Positions 1 to 8,826 are shown, numbered from the stretch's first letter. The stretch is DNA of 14,455 nucleotides from Marinilabiliaceae bacterium (GCA_027010905.1 JALVBA010000018.1:1-14455); one strand, 5' to 3'. Translations and numbers: made by a program. Notes: generated by a model from the sequence alone, not told the origin.

Positions 1-4
1 TTAT

Positions 5-12
5 TACATTTG
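5..12 (+). promoter_or_regulatory. -7 promoter box for the lipoprotein gene
   Basis: TACATTTG matches the Bacteroidota housekeeping -7 consensus TAnnTTTG exactly. It lies 46 bases before the ATG, so a transcript starting a few bases downstream would have an A-rich leader of about 40 nt. The matching -33 TTG would fall outside the window and cannot be checked. Confidence 0.55.
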
Positions 13-58
13 TAAAACATTTAAGTTTCAGTTCAAAAACAATAATTGAATAAACATT

Positions 59-1771
59 ATGAAAAAAACAAGAATCAATCTCATTGCTACCGTGGCTCTA
101 GCTGCAATCTTTGCCAGCTGTTCCGGTCTAAACAAAATGAAAAAGAAAGCTGAACAGATTAATTATACTGTTACTCCTGAGGTATTAGAGACTCATGGTG
201 GTAAAGTTGATGTAACTGTTAAGGTTCAGATCCCTGAAAAATTATTCGACAAAAAAGTTACGCTCGAAGCTACTCCTGTATTGGTTTATGATGGAGGCGA
301 AACTGCTTTTCAACCTTACAACCTGCAAGGGGAGTCTGTTGAAGGAAATGCCAAAGTTATCTCTAATGCAAATGGAGGTAGTTTTACTTACACCGGAACA
401 GTCCCTTACAACGAGAATATGAGAGTTTCTGATCTTGTTGTTAGGGTAAAAGCTTCTAAAGGTAAAAAGTCTATGGAGTTTGAGCCATACAAAATTGCTG
501 ATGGTGTAGTTTCTACCTCTACATTGGTGATGGATAAAGGCGCTCGTTCAACTATTGGTGCTGACCACTTCCAACGTGTTATTCCTGAGCAGAAAACTGC
601 TGATATCTTTTTCCTTATTCAACGTGCTAATCTTAGAGGTACTGAATTAAGAAAAGATGAGATCAAGCAACTGAAAGAGTATATTGCTGAGGTTAACGCT
701 ACTGAGAAGAAGGAGTTAAAAGGTGTTGGAATTTCTGCCTATGCTTCTCCTGACGGACCAAGTGATTTGAATATTAACTTAGCTGAGAAACGTGAGAACG
801 TAGCTCAAAAGTATTTAGCCAAAGAGTTGAAAAAAGCTAAAGTAGAAGATGTTGCTTTTGATGTTAAAAGTACTCCTGAAGATTGGGAAGGATTCAAACA
901 ATTAATGGAAAAATCAAATATTCAGGATAAAGAATTAATTCTTAGAGTTCTTTCTATGTATAGTGATCCTGAAGTACGCGAGCGTGAAATTAAAAACATG
1001 TCAGCTACTTACAAAGTATTATCTAAAGAGATTCTGCCTAAGTTGCGTCGTTCTAAATTAGCTGTTAACGTTGATTTAATTGGGAAGTCAGATGATGAGC
1101 TTACAGCATTAGCTGCTAATAATCCTTCAGAGCTTAATATTGAAGAGCTTCTTTATGCTGCTACATTAACAGACAATAATGATCTTCAGTTAGATATTTT
1201 CAAGGCTGCTGCAAGTCAGAGTCCTAAGTGCTGGAGAGCACAAAATAATGTTGGTGTTGCTCTTTATAACAAAGGTGACTTAGCTGGAGCTAAAGCTGCT
1301 TTCGAAAAAGTTAATTCAATGAAAGCCGGTGTACCTGAAATTAACAATAACTTAGGTGTTATTGCACTGCGTAATGGTGATATTGCAAAAGCTGAAGAGT
1401 TCTTCGGTGCTGCTGCTGGTGCAGGTGATGCTCTTGATAATAACCTTGGAATAGTTGCTATTCACAAAGGAGATTATGATGCTGCAATGCGTTACTTCGG
1501 AAATGCTACAAATTGTAATGCTGCTTTAGCTAAGATTTTAGCTGAGAAGTATGATGCTGCACTTTCTACACTGAATGCAATTACTCACGAAGCTGCTTTC
1601 AAATATTATCTGAAAGCTATCGTTGGAGCAAAAACATCTGATTCTGATATGATGTTCGAAAGCCTACGTAAAGCTACTGAACTTGATGGTAAATTCAAGA
1701 AAATTGCCGCTACTGATATGGTATTTGGAAAATATTTTGAAGATGCTACATTCAAGTCTATCGTTCAATAA
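59..1771 (+). CDS. Outer-membrane-type lipoprotein with OmpA-like segment and TPR-like C-terminus
   Basis: The 570-residue product has a lipoprotein signal peptide with lipobox FASC, making Cys21 the lipidated residue. Residues 35-160 look like a beta-rich domain. Residues 223-255 (ISAYASPDGPSDLNINLAEKR within it) resemble the core of the OmpA-type peptidoglycan-binding domain, where a GxASPxGxxxxNxxLxxxR pattern is typical. From about residue 390 there are TPR-like helical pairs (NNVGVALYNKGDLAGAKAAF, then NNLGVIALRNGDIAKAEEFF and NNLGIVAIHKGDYDAAMRYF) spaced about 34 residues apart or slightly less. I recognise it as a conserved Bacteroidales lipoprotein type but know no assigned function; an envelope-structural or cell-wall-tethering role is inference. 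It appears monocistronic, with its own -7 box and a terminator just downstream. Only part of the OmpA domain is obvious, so peptidoglycan binding is unproven. Confidence 0.85.
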   Translation: MKKTRINLIATVALAAIFASCSGLNKMKKKAEQINYTVTPEVLETHGGKVDVTVKVQIPEKLFDKKVTLEATPVLVYDGGETAFQPYNLQGESVEGNAKVISNANGGSFTYTGTVPYNENMRVSDLVVRVKASKGKKSMEFEPYKIADGVVSTSTLVMDKGARSTIGADHFQRVIPEQKTADIFFLIQRANLRGTELRKDEIKQLKEYIAEVNATEKKELKGVGISAYASPDGPSDLNINLAEKRENVAQKYLAKELKKAKVEDVAFDVKSTPEDWEGFKQLMEKSNIQDKELILRVLSMYSDPEVREREIKNMSATYKVLSKEILPKLRRSKLAVNVDLIGKSDDELTALAANNPSELNIEELLYAATLTDNNDLQLDIFKAAASQSPKCWRAQNNVGVALYNKGDLAGAKAAFEKVNSMKAGVPEINNNLGVIALRNGDIAKAEEFFGAAAGAGDALDNNLGIVAIHKGDYDAAMRYFGNATNCNAALAKILAEKYDAALSTLNAITHEAAFKYYLKAIVGAKTSDSDMMFESLRKATELDGKFKKIAATDMVFGKYFEDATFKSIVQ

Positions 1772-1784
1772 TAGATAATAATTT

Positions 1785-1818
1785 AAAAAAAAGGCAATCC
1801 GTCTGGATTGCCTTTTTT
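1785..1818 (+). terminator. Rho-independent, probably bidirectional terminator
   Basis: An 8-bp perfect stem GGCAATCC/GGATTGCC with a GTCT loop is flanked by eight A on the left and six T on the right. The T run terminates the lipoprotein transcript. The A run gives a U tail on the other strand, so it can also serve the convergent ccsBA gene, which ends about 200 bases away with no hairpin of its own in between. Confidence 0.85.
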
Positions 1819-2015
1819 CATGTTCCAAAATCCTCAGTCATACTCCAACTAAAATCAGAACGAGGTCGAAATAAGATGTTTATTGCATTTGATAACTTTA
1901 ATATTTAAGCATTTTTTACCTACTAACCTTAGTTCGACTTATCACTGCGTAACAATTAGCAAGTTGTATAAGTTTGAGTTTTCAATAAATGCTCTTCAAA
2001 CTTTAATCATTCACA

Positions 2016-4757
2016 TCATCTGTATCCGGTGAGTTTAGCATTCTTTTTCTCTTTTTTCCAGGCAACAAAGAACATTACCACAAGAATACCAAGAGCATAA
2101 AATACGAAGGGTGGAATAGGTACAGCATCGCCCTGTGCATAAGAGTGCAGCCCGGAAAGATAGTAGTTGACACCAAAATATGTCATGATAACTGAGAAGA
2201 ATGCAAGTATTGATGCAATATTAAAAGCAAAATATCCCCGCACGCCAGGGATAAATCGCATGTGTACCACGAAAACATAAACCAATCCCGTAGCTAACGA
2301 CCAGGTCTCTTTGGGATCCCAGCCCCAGTAGCGCCCCCACGATTCATTTGCCCACACACCTCCCAGAAATATCCCCATTCCGAAAAAGTATACGCCTAAT
2401 ATCAAAGCCATCTCACTAACATTAGTTAGAATCTCTATCTGTTGTTGAATCCGCTTGTGGTTACTCTCTGTTTTAATAATGTACATAATCAAATTTATAA
2501 GTCCTATAATCATACCCATCCCCAGAAATCCATAGCTTGCTGTAATTACTGAAACATGAATAGTTAACCAATAGGATTTTAGTACAGGAACAAGATTTGT
2601 AATTTCCGGGTTCATCCAACTCAGATGTGCTACAAAAAGAGTAAGTGCCGATAGTATGGACGCAGCAGCTAATGCAAAAGGTGTGTTTCGTACAAAAATA
2701 AGTCCGGCAAGCATAGCAGCCCATGCAATATAAATCATCGATTCATAGCCGTTACTCCACGGGGCATGCCCCGAAATATACCACCTTGCTCCAAGTCCTG
2801 CCGTATGAAGAATAAAGCCAAATAGAAGCAACCATGTGGCAATATCCACTGCAATAGTTCCTTTTGAGTTTTGTTTGATTATTTTGGTGAAGAGAATGAT
2901 TAACAGAATAAAACCTACCAATCCATACCCCAACGATAGCTTTCCGAAAATGTCATATTTTTCGTACAGAATCTCTATCTTTACTTTCGAGTCAGAGGGA
3001 AGTACGTTAGACCCATGTGCTCTCTGAAACTCTTTTATTGCTGTTATAGCCTTTGATGCGTTACTGTTATCTCCCGGATTGTTTATCTCTGAAATCCATA
3101 GTGTTAATATTGAACTTACGAATAGAGAATCGGTTGACTGAACCCGTAAAGCTGCTTCCTCCGGTGAGTACCAGCGACTGTTGATAGAATCATCTACAGG
3201 AAACATCTTAAACAAAGAGCCGGAGTAGACAAGGTAACAAACATTAAGCCTTTCGTCTACCTTAATGACATCCTTATCGAACATATTTCTTTCTGCCGGG
3301 CGTTTGTGATAGGCTTTTTGAACATATCTGTTAAGTTTATAGCTGTATCTGTTTTCCGCATCGAAGAAGTCAGAGTAGGATGCAAACTTCCCCTCTATTC
3401 TCAGTAACCCGGGGATTATCTTTCCCGATACTCTTATCATTGGCTCATACTTCCATTTATCAGGATAGAAATACATTCCCAAAACAACCTGAACGGGATT
3501 CTGTCCCATATATTTACTTTTTCTAAGAGCCTTTCTGAGAACATCTGAGGCCATAGTATAAAATGGCTCAATTCGGCCGTTGGTATTTTGAAGCAAAACA
3601 GAGTTGAACTCTTCAGCTGCACTCGCAGGTATTTTATGCAGGTTTGGTGCGCTGGTTTGAGCATCTAACTTACCTGCCGGGCTGAATGTTGTAAGAAAAA
3701 ATATCATTGAGGTAACAGTAATTGTAGATAGTGTTCGACCCGACACACCTGTTTTCCTTGCCAGCTTCATGAATCTACTATTTTTATTGAAAATAGAAAA
3801 TATCATGCCTATAGCCATAAGCAGATATCCGATGTATGTAAGCGTAGTTCCTAAATTGTCGTGGTTTACCGAAAGGATAGTTCCCTTCTCATCTATATCG
3901 TATGACGATTGAAAAAACTTAAACCCTTTGTGTTTCAACGTGTGATTCATAAATATGCGGTAGGGCATCTCCATATTTTCATTCTCATCAATTAGCACCA
4001 CTTCACTGGCATACGACGACGGGCTTTGTGACCCTGGATATCGCTCAAGCTGAAATTTTTTAAGATGGAGAGTGAATGGCAGCTTAATTAATTTGTGTCC
4101 ATACGATAGTGACAAGTTAGTTGTGGCCAGTTGTAGTGATGTTGCTTTCTGCTTTCTGCCATTATTCTCCTGAATATAGATGTCTTTTGCTGTTGAGCCA
4201 TCTGAGATTGTAAAAAGCAGTACATCAGGAGTAGCTTTATCTTTTGCAGTATGAATGTAACTTTTTAGATTCAGTGTATAGTTGTTGTCATCAATATGGA
4301 TCTTTTGCTCGAAGTTATTCTTTATTCCAGGAATAAAATTGGCTTTGAATGAAAACTCTTTTGATACACTCTCATCTTTCAATGTGCCGTAAACATATTT
4401 GTCTGAAGAGGAAAACAGGTTTGATGATTCACCCTCACGTATATGCATGGTTCCTTCATAACTTATATATCTGGTAACAGCAGCACCCATAACTATTATG
4501 AGAAATGAAAAATGAAATAGAAAGATGCTGAACTTCTTCTTTTTATAAGTTCTGTTTAAAATAATGCTACCCATCAAATTAATGATAAAGAAGAGGATAA
4601 TCAGTTCAAACCACCATGAATTGTATATTGCTTCACGGGCAGCAGAGGCACCAAAATCGTTTTCAATAAAAGTGGCTAAAGCCATTGAGAAGGCAAGTGC
4701 CAAAACAAGAAAGCCCATGACAGGCATGGAAAATAGAGGTTTATATACTTTTTTCAT
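2016..4757 (-). CDS. ccsBA: Fused cytochrome c synthase CcsBA (ResB-ResC fusion, System II)
   Basis: A 913-residue membrane protein predicted to carry heme across the inner membrane and attach it to CXXCH apocytochromes outside. The N-terminal ResB/CcsB-like half has helices near residues 12-30, 48-66, 77-95 and 304-322 around a large extracytoplasmic region. Two further helices and a second soluble domain (about 365-605) follow. The C-terminal CcsA/ResC half (about 608-900) has the WWD heme-handling motif at 802-820 (W802, W807, W811, W813-D814, then PKETW). The four histidines expected of CcsBA proteins can be placed: H82 and H832 as membrane heme ligands, H734 (WLTIHV) and H871 (GLHSYA) as external ligands. 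Length agrees with known single-chain fusions of about 900 residues. No nrfA/nrfH or other cytochrome gene is in the window. No Shine-Dalgarno site precedes the ATG. Confidence 0.95.
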   Translation of the reverse strand: MKKVYKPLFSMPVMGFLVLALAFSMALATFIENDFGASAAREAIYNSWWFELIILFFIINLMGSIILNRTYKKKKFSIFLFHFSFLIIVMGAAVTRYISYEGTMHIREGESSNLFSSSDKYVYGTLKDESVSKEFSFKANFIPGIKNNFEQKIHIDDNNYTLNLKSYIHTAKDKATPDVLLFTISDGSTAKDIYIQENNGRKQKATSLQLATTNLSLSYGHKLIKLPFTLHLKKFQLERYPGSQSPSSYASEVVLIDENENMEMPYRIFMNHTLKHKGFKFFQSSYDIDEKGTILSVNHDNLGTTLTYIGYLLMAIGMIFSIFNKNSRFMKLARKTGVSGRTLSTITVTSMIFFLTTFSPAGKLDAQTSAPNLHKIPASAAEEFNSVLLQNTNGRIEPFYTMASDVLRKALRKSKYMGQNPVQVVLGMYFYPDKWKYEPMIRVSGKIIPGLLRIEGKFASYSDFFDAENRYSYKLNRYVQKAYHKRPAERNMFDKDVIKVDERLNVCYLVYSGSLFKMFPVDDSINSRWYSPEEAALRVQSTDSLFVSSILTLWISEINNPGDNSNASKAITAIKEFQRAHGSNVLPSDSKVKIEILYEKYDIFGKLSLGYGLVGFILLIILFTKIIKQNSKGTIAVDIATWLLLFGFILHTAGLGARWYISGHAPWSNGYESMIYIAWAAMLAGLIFVRNTPFALAAASILSALTLFVAHLSWMNPEITNLVPVLKSYWLTIHVSVITASYGFLGMGMIIGLINLIMYIIKTESNHKRIQQQIEILTNVSEMALILGVYFFGMGIFLGGVWANESWGRYWGWDPKETWSLATGLVYVFVVHMRFIPGVRGYFAFNIASILAFFSVIMTYFGVNYYLSGLHSYAQGDAVPIPPFVFYALGILVVMFFVAWKKEKKNAKLTGYR

Positions 4758-4976
4758 AATAGAATTGCTAGTGTAATATTAAAGCCTAAAATTAAGAATA
4801 AATTACAGATAGCAAAGAAAAGATTAATTTGGATATTGATTGTCTAACGTAGATTGTGTGTTGTTAGATAAATATTATTTTGAGGTGCTGAGTTTAGTTT
4901 TTCTCTTTAAAAATACAATTTTTCTGAATATGAATATTTGTTAATAACTTATTCATGCATCACTTTTATGCGCCTT

Positions 4977-5513
4977 TTATTTTTGTTTTCTTAAATTAAC
5001 ATAAAATTGCCATAGCACAACGCCTGCACTTACTGAGATATTTAGGGAGTGTTTAGTGCCCTCTTGGGGTATTTCAATAGAGTAGTGGGAGAGGTCTACT
5101 ACCTTTTGTTGTACTCCTTTTACCTCATTGCCAAATATCAGAGCATACTTCTTGTTTTTTGAAATCTGAAAATCGGGGAGAGATACAGAGTCTTCTACCT
5201 GCTCGATACTGCAAATAGTGTACCCCTCACTTTTCAGAGTAGAAACAGCATCTTCGGTTTTCTCATAAAATCGCCATGCTACCGACTCCTCAGCACCTAA
5301 GGCTGTTTTGTGTATCTCGTTGTGAGGGGGAGTTGCAGTGAATCCGCACAAAATTATCTCTTCAACTCTGAAAGCATCTGAGGTCCTGAAAACAGACCCT
5401 ACATTGTTCAGGCTTCTGATGTTGTCAAGAATTACCACTACTGGAATCTTCTCTGCTTTCTTAAATTCATCTATTGTGAGGCGATTTAATTCGTTGTTCC
5501 GTAATTTTCTCAT
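4977..5513 (-). CDS. SpoU/TrmH-family RNA 2'-O-ribose methyltransferase
   Basis: The 178-residue product has the three SPOUT trefoil-knot motifs in order. Motif 1 is NIRSLNNVGSVFRTSDAF (31-48), with N37 and catalytic R43. Motif 2 is LIFGNEVKGV (125-134), with E130. Motif 3 is IEIPQEGTKHSLNISVSAGV (146-165), with S156 and N158. These bind S-adenosylmethionine and place it for transfer to a ribose 2'-OH in tRNA or rRNA. The protein is short, lacking the N-terminal substrate-binding extension of RlmB/TsnR, so it is closer to the compact TrmH/TrmL type. Whether the target is tRNA or rRNA cannot be told. It is divergent from sucC, with 111 bases between the starts. Confidence 0.92.
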   Translation of the reverse strand: MRKLRNNELNRLTIDEFKKAEKIPVVVILDNIRSLNNVGSVFRTSDAFRVEEIILCGFTATPPHNEIHKTALGAEESVAWRFYEKTEDAVSTLKSEGYTICSIEQVEDSVSLPDFQISKNKKYALIFGNEVKGVQQKVVDLSHYSIEIPQEGTKHSLNISVSAGVVLWQFYVNLRKQK

Positions 5514-5533
5514 ATTTATTTATTTTTTCTCAA

Positions 5534-5541
5534 CAAAAATA
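5534..5541 (-). promoter_or_regulatory. Possible -7 box for the methyltransferase gene
   Basis: On the minus strand this reads TATTTTTG, an exact TAnnTTTG match 20 bases before the methyltransferase ATG. No TTG lies at the expected 19-21 base spacing upstream, and the region is A/T-rich, so a chance match is possible. Confidence 0.3.
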
Positions 5542-5553
5542 GTACTTTTCCTG

Positions 5554-5584
5554 TTTGTTATTGTATGGAAAACTGTTACATTTA
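5554..5584 (+). promoter_or_regulatory. Promoter of sucC
   Basis: TTTG at 5554-5557 is followed after exactly 19 bases by TACATTTA at 5577-5584. That is the Bacteroidota -33 TTG/-7 TAnnTTTG architecture with one mismatch at the last base. The implied transcript leader is about 35 nt. Confidence 0.55.
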
Positions 5585-5624
5585 GCCACATATTTAGATA
5601 CATCAATATAAAGTATTTTTTAAT

Positions 5625-6815
5625 ATGAATATACACGAATATCAAGGAAAAGAGATTTTGAAATCTTTTGGAGTAACTATTCAGGAAGGAATAGTTGCTG
5701 ATACTCCGGAAGAGGCTGTTGAGGCAGCTAAGAAATTGAAGGAGCAAACCGGCACAGGCTGGTGGGTTGTTAAAGCTCAAATTCATGCCGGAGGTCGCGG
5801 TAAAGGTGGAGGTGTTAAACTTGCCAAATCGCTGGATGAGGTTAAGAAGATTTCATCAGAGATTTTAGGAATGACACTGGTAACACATCAAACCGGACCG
5901 GAAGGTAAATTTGTAAGCAAGGTTCTTATTGCGCAGGATGTTTACTATCCGGGCGAGAGTGAGACGAGTGAGTTTTATATGAGCGTTCTGCTCAACCGTG
6001 CTACCGGAAGGAATATAATTATGTATTCAACTGAGGGTGGAATGGATATTGAAACTGTTGCTGACCAAACACCACACCTCATTTTTAAGGAGGAGGTTGA
6101 CCCTGCTACAGGTATACTACCTTTTCAGGCTCGTCGTATCGCCTTTAATCTGGGCTTGTCGGGTAAGGCTTTTAAGTCAATGGTGAAGTTTGTATCAGCT
6201 CTTTATAAGGCCTACGAAAAAACCGATTCGTCAATGTTTGAGATTAATCCTGTTCTTAAAACATCGGATAACAATATTCTCGCTGTGGATGCTAAGGTAA
6301 ATCTGGATGATAATGCTCTTTATCGCCATCCAGACTATGCTGCTCTGCGTGACCTTGCTGAAGAGGATCCTGCAGAAACAGAAGCTTCAAAAAATGATCT
6401 TAACTTTGTTAAGCTCGATGGTAATGTAGGATGTATGGTTAATGGTGCAGGGCTTGCAATGGCAACAATGGATATTATTAAACTATCGGGTGGTGAGCCT
6501 GCTAACTTCCTTGATGTGGGAGGCGGGGCAAGTGCCGAAACAGTAGAGGCCGGCCTTAAAATTATTCTTGCTGACGATAATGTGAAAGCAATTCTGATTA
6601 ATATCTTTGGCGGTATCGTTCGTTGCGACAGAGTTGCAAACGGTGTGGTTGAAGCGTACAAAAAGATAGGTGAAATTAAAGTTCCTATAATTGTGCGTCT
6701 GCAAGGTACAAACGCCGAAGAGGGCAAGCAGGTTATTGATGAGTCAGGACTTAAAGTGTTCTCTGCAATTACATTGAAAGAGGCTTCCGGACTTGTTCAG
6801 GATGTGCTGAACTAA
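5625..6815 (+). CDS. sucC: Succinyl-CoA ligase (ADP/GDP-forming) subunit beta
   Basis: The 396-residue product matches SucC throughout, starting with the family's typical MNIHEYQGKEIL. It is the nucleotide-binding half of the enzyme that interconverts succinyl-CoA and succinate with nucleotide phosphorylation in the citric acid cycle. The ATP-grasp part (1-230) has the phosphate-binding KAQIHAGGRGKGGG (50-63), STEGG (135-139), EINP (206-209, N208 for Mg2+) and D222 in VDAKV. The CoA-ligase-type domain follows, with GNVGCMVNGAGLAMATMD (266-283), FLDVGGGAS (295-303) and INIFGGIVRCD (325-335), which contacts the alpha subunit. Length is close to the E. coli protein (388). The alpha-subunit gene sucD, often directly downstream, is absent; a strong terminator ends the transcript. 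No Shine-Dalgarno sequence precedes the ATG. Confidence 0.97.
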   Translation: MNIHEYQGKEILKSFGVTIQEGIVADTPEEAVEAAKKLKEQTGTGWWVVKAQIHAGGRGKGGGVKLAKSLDEVKKISSEILGMTLVTHQTGPEGKFVSKVLIAQDVYYPGESETSEFYMSVLLNRATGRNIIMYSTEGGMDIETVADQTPHLIFKEEVDPATGILPFQARRIAFNLGLSGKAFKSMVKFVSALYKAYEKTDSSMFEINPVLKTSDNNILAVDAKVNLDDNALYRHPDYAALRDLAEEDPAETEASKNDLNFVKLDGNVGCMVNGAGLAMATMDIIKLSGGEPANFLDVGGGASAETVEAGLKIILADDNVKAILINIFGGIVRCDRVANGVVEAYKKIGEIKVPIIVRLQGTNAEEGKQVIDESGLKVFSAITLKEASGLVQDVLN

Positions 6816-6875
6816 TATTGAACTACACGGGGTAGCCTTATTTTAGAAGAGCTACAACGTTTTTATAAGTTATAC

Positions 6876-6915
6876 AAAGTAAAGGCTTCACTCACAGTGA
6901 GGCCTTTACTTTTTT
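6876..6915 (+). terminator. Rho-independent terminator of sucC
   Basis: A near-continuous stem of about 17 bp pairs 6876-6892 with 6896-6912 around a CAC loop; its only irregularity is a T-G pair at 6887/6901. The stem's 3' side runs into a T tract ending at 6915. It lies 61 bases after the sucC stop. Confidence 0.9.
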
Positions 6916-6948
6916 GGTATTACTGCAAACTTAGTGGGCAACTAACTA

Positions 6949-7347
6949 GTCGACCGTGAAAAAGACCTCTATTTTTATAGTACAGGCTTTTAACTAAAGT
7001 TTACCCTTTGATACCCCTTTCATTTTTGTCTTGACACAAAAACGAAACAAAAAAGTCAAGGCTTATTTACAATAGCACTCTCCATGTTTTTGACAATTAA
7101 GTTCGGTTGAGCGATCTCCTCGTTCCTCGGAGCTTCTCAATCTCCCTAAATTTTCAAAACCATTCCAAGCACTACTGTAAAGAGGCCGATTTAATACGTT
7201 GATTTATTTTTCCAATCATTTTGCAAGGTTTTTGGTTAATCTCTCAATAACCTTGCAAATAATCAATATGTAAGTTAATAAGTTTTTAATTAATATAACT
7301 TATAAATCAATAAGTTAAAGTGTGAAAAAGGCTTTTTCACGGTCGAC
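6949..7347. mobile_element. MITE-like non-coding element with perfect 16-bp terminal inverted repeats
   Basis: GTCGACCGTGAAAAAG at 6949-6964 is repeated in perfect inverted orientation at 7332-7347. The 6-bp sequence TAACTA directly abuts both ends (6943-6948 and 7348-7353), as a target-site duplication would. The 399-bp interior has no open frame of note. It does hold internal inverted repeats: CTTGAC/GTCAAG (7030-7035, 7055-7060), an 11-bp pair TTTGCAAGGTT/AACCTTGCAAA (7220-7230, 7249-7259), and a 9-bp hairpin at 7322-7340 that reuses the right terminal repeat. This is the anatomy of a miniature inverted-repeat element moved by a transposase encoded elsewhere. I do not recognise the family. 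If the TA next to each end belongs to the repeat, the repeats are 18 bp and the 6-bp duplication reading no longer holds. Confidence 0.6.
7322..7340. repeat. Perfect 9-bp hairpin at the right end of the MITE-like element
   Basis: GTGAAAAAG, one G, then CTTTTTCAC form a perfect palindrome. Its right arm is the inner part of the right terminal repeat and its left arm is a direct copy of the inner part of the left terminal repeat. It could fold in single-stranded DNA or RNA; it has no T tract, so it is a poor terminator candidate. Confidence 0.6.
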
Positions 7348-7521
7348 TAACTAAAATATATTATGGTTAGTTGTTGATACGTTTATTTGCTTATGTCTCA
7401 ATACACTGATGCAATATTATAAACAGATAAACAAATAATCATATAAATTTACACCAATAAAAAATTAACATAGTTAAGTACCCACTAAAATGGTAGTAGA
7501 ACCACTTTATTTATATATTTT

Positions 7522-8781
7522 TCACCACTCCACATCACCTCTTCGTACCGGCATCGACATACACCTGGCACCTCCACCACCACGTGGTAGTTCAGAACCT
7601 TCGATGGTAACAACATATTTGTTGTAATCATCAAGATTGATTTTGTCACTTATCACATCAGTAGCTTTAATTATTTCGTAGCCGTTGTTATTCATCTCCT
7701 CCATGGTGTAGACATTACGTTCATACCCCATTACTTTTCCCGGAGCAATAGCAAGGAAGTTGGCTCCTGAGTGCCACTGTTCGCGCTCCTGAATCCACAA
7801 ATCTTTTATTCCTCCACAATATATAGGTTTCATATCGAGCCCTAACTCTTTGAGGGCAGCAATAATATTATCCTTCTTAACAATAGAAGCAACTTCGCCA
7901 TTGTCAATTGTAATTGTCAAAGTCTGACATTGTGATGATTGCATAATCACTGGTTCATAAACCATGCACTCATTCTTGTTGAGTAGGGTGAAAACCATAT
8001 CGAGATGAATGAATGACTCTGGCGTGTGTGGTAGTTGTTGTACCACAATGTGGTGTCTCTTCTTCCTCTGTTTGAGCTGTTCAACAATAAAGTCGATACC
8101 TTTTGTTGTTGTTCGTGCACTGTTTCCAATAATAAGAATGTCGTCTCTGGCAATTATTACGTCACCACCTTCAATGGTAACATCTTTATCTTCGTGGTAT
8201 ATGTCAATTGGGGTGTAGGTAGGGGATTTAATTTGCGTTGAATTGTTGAAAATAGCTTCCATGATTATGGCTTCACGGGCACGAACTCTGTTTGCCATCT
8301 TTGATATTAGCACCTTGTCATATGTTGTTACCGACGCATCGCGGGTAAAGAAAAAGTTATGCAAGGGGCGAAGTGAGTATCGCTCATCAGCCAGAAATGT
8401 GGTTAATGTGTTTTTTTTCAGGGTGACACCCTCAATCAGCTGACGAGCCAGCTCATCCGAAGGCAGTGCCAACAACTCATCTTTAATATTGTTAACCTGT
8501 TCGAAACTGCATATCTTGTTAATTAGGGTTTGTTTAACTTCTGATTGATTAAGAATACCTGTAAGCAGATCCATCACCTGGAATGTATTTGTTACTTTGT
8601 TCAAAACTCCGGCAAACTGGCTGTACTCATCGGTTGCAACTGCGAGATTAAGTATGTCGCTATAGAGGGCTCTCTCTGCGTTGTCGGGAGTCATATTCTC
8701 TATCTCATGACCGGGAGAGTGAAGAATAACAGCCTCGAGCGTACCTAATTCAGAAAACACTTTTGTTTCAATTGGAGTCAT
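7522..8781 (-). CDS. arcA: Arginine deiminase
   Basis: Hydrolyses arginine to citrulline and ammonia in the cytoplasm. Counting from the ATG at 8781 (419 residues), the guanidine-modifying fold shows its signature sites: N-terminal LEAVILHSPG and ENMTP, FTRD (145-148, substrate-binding D148), EGGD (204-207), catalytic HLD (H259, D261) and the nucleophile Cys407 in RGGGGARCMSMPVRR. Length fits the family (about 410). An in-frame ATG at 8811 and TTG at 8814 would add 10-11 residues (N-terminus MNHFQC...). I prefer 8781 because a -7 box at 8819-8826 would put the RNA start at or inside those codons, and homology begins near here. No arcB, arcC or arginine/ornithine antiporter gene is adjacent, so its use for energy, acid resistance or nitrogen supply is open. 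Confidence 0.95.
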   Translation of the reverse strand: MTPIETKVFSELGTLEAVILHSPGHEIENMTPDNAERALYSDILNLAVATDEYSQFAGVLNKVTNTFQVMDLLTGILNQSEVKQTLINKICSFEQVNNIKDELLALPSDELARQLIEGVTLKKNTLTTFLADERYSLRPLHNFFFTRDASVTTYDKVLISKMANRVRAREAIIMEAIFNNSTQIKSPTYTPIDIYHEDKDVTIEGGDVIIARDDILIIGNSARTTTKGIDFIVEQLKQRKKRHHIVVQQLPHTPESFIHLDMVFTLLNKNECMVYEPVIMQSSQCQTLTITIDNGEVASIVKKDNIIAALKELGLDMKPIYCGGIKDLWIQEREQWHSGANFLAIAPGKVMGYERNVYTMEEMNNNGYEIIKATDVISDKINLDDYNKYVVTIEGSELPRGGGGARCMSMPVRRGDVEW

Positions 8782-8818
8782 AGCATTTGATTTACATTGA
8801 AAGTGGTTCATCAATTCA

Positions 8819-8826
8819 CAAATTTA
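8819..8826 (-). promoter_or_regulatory. -7 promoter box for arcA
   Basis: The minus strand reads TAAATTTG, an exact TAnnTTTG match. RNA would start near 8813, leaving about 30 nt before the preferred ATG at 8781. No clear -33 TTG is seen at the usual spacing. Confidence 0.4.

Noticed and set aside
4925..4960. Dyad ATGAATA/TATTCAT downstream of the methyltransferase gene as a terminator
   Set aside because: The stem is short and AT-only, and no U-rich tail follows on the minus strand.
6335..6727. Minus-strand 130-residue frame inside sucC
   Set aside because: It is antisense to a highly conserved enzyme gene, has low-complexity composition and shows no recognisable motifs.
7348..7521. Terminator or small gene downstream of arcA
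   Set aside because: Only AT-rich sequence and very short dyads (TACC/GGTA) are visible; nothing supportable.
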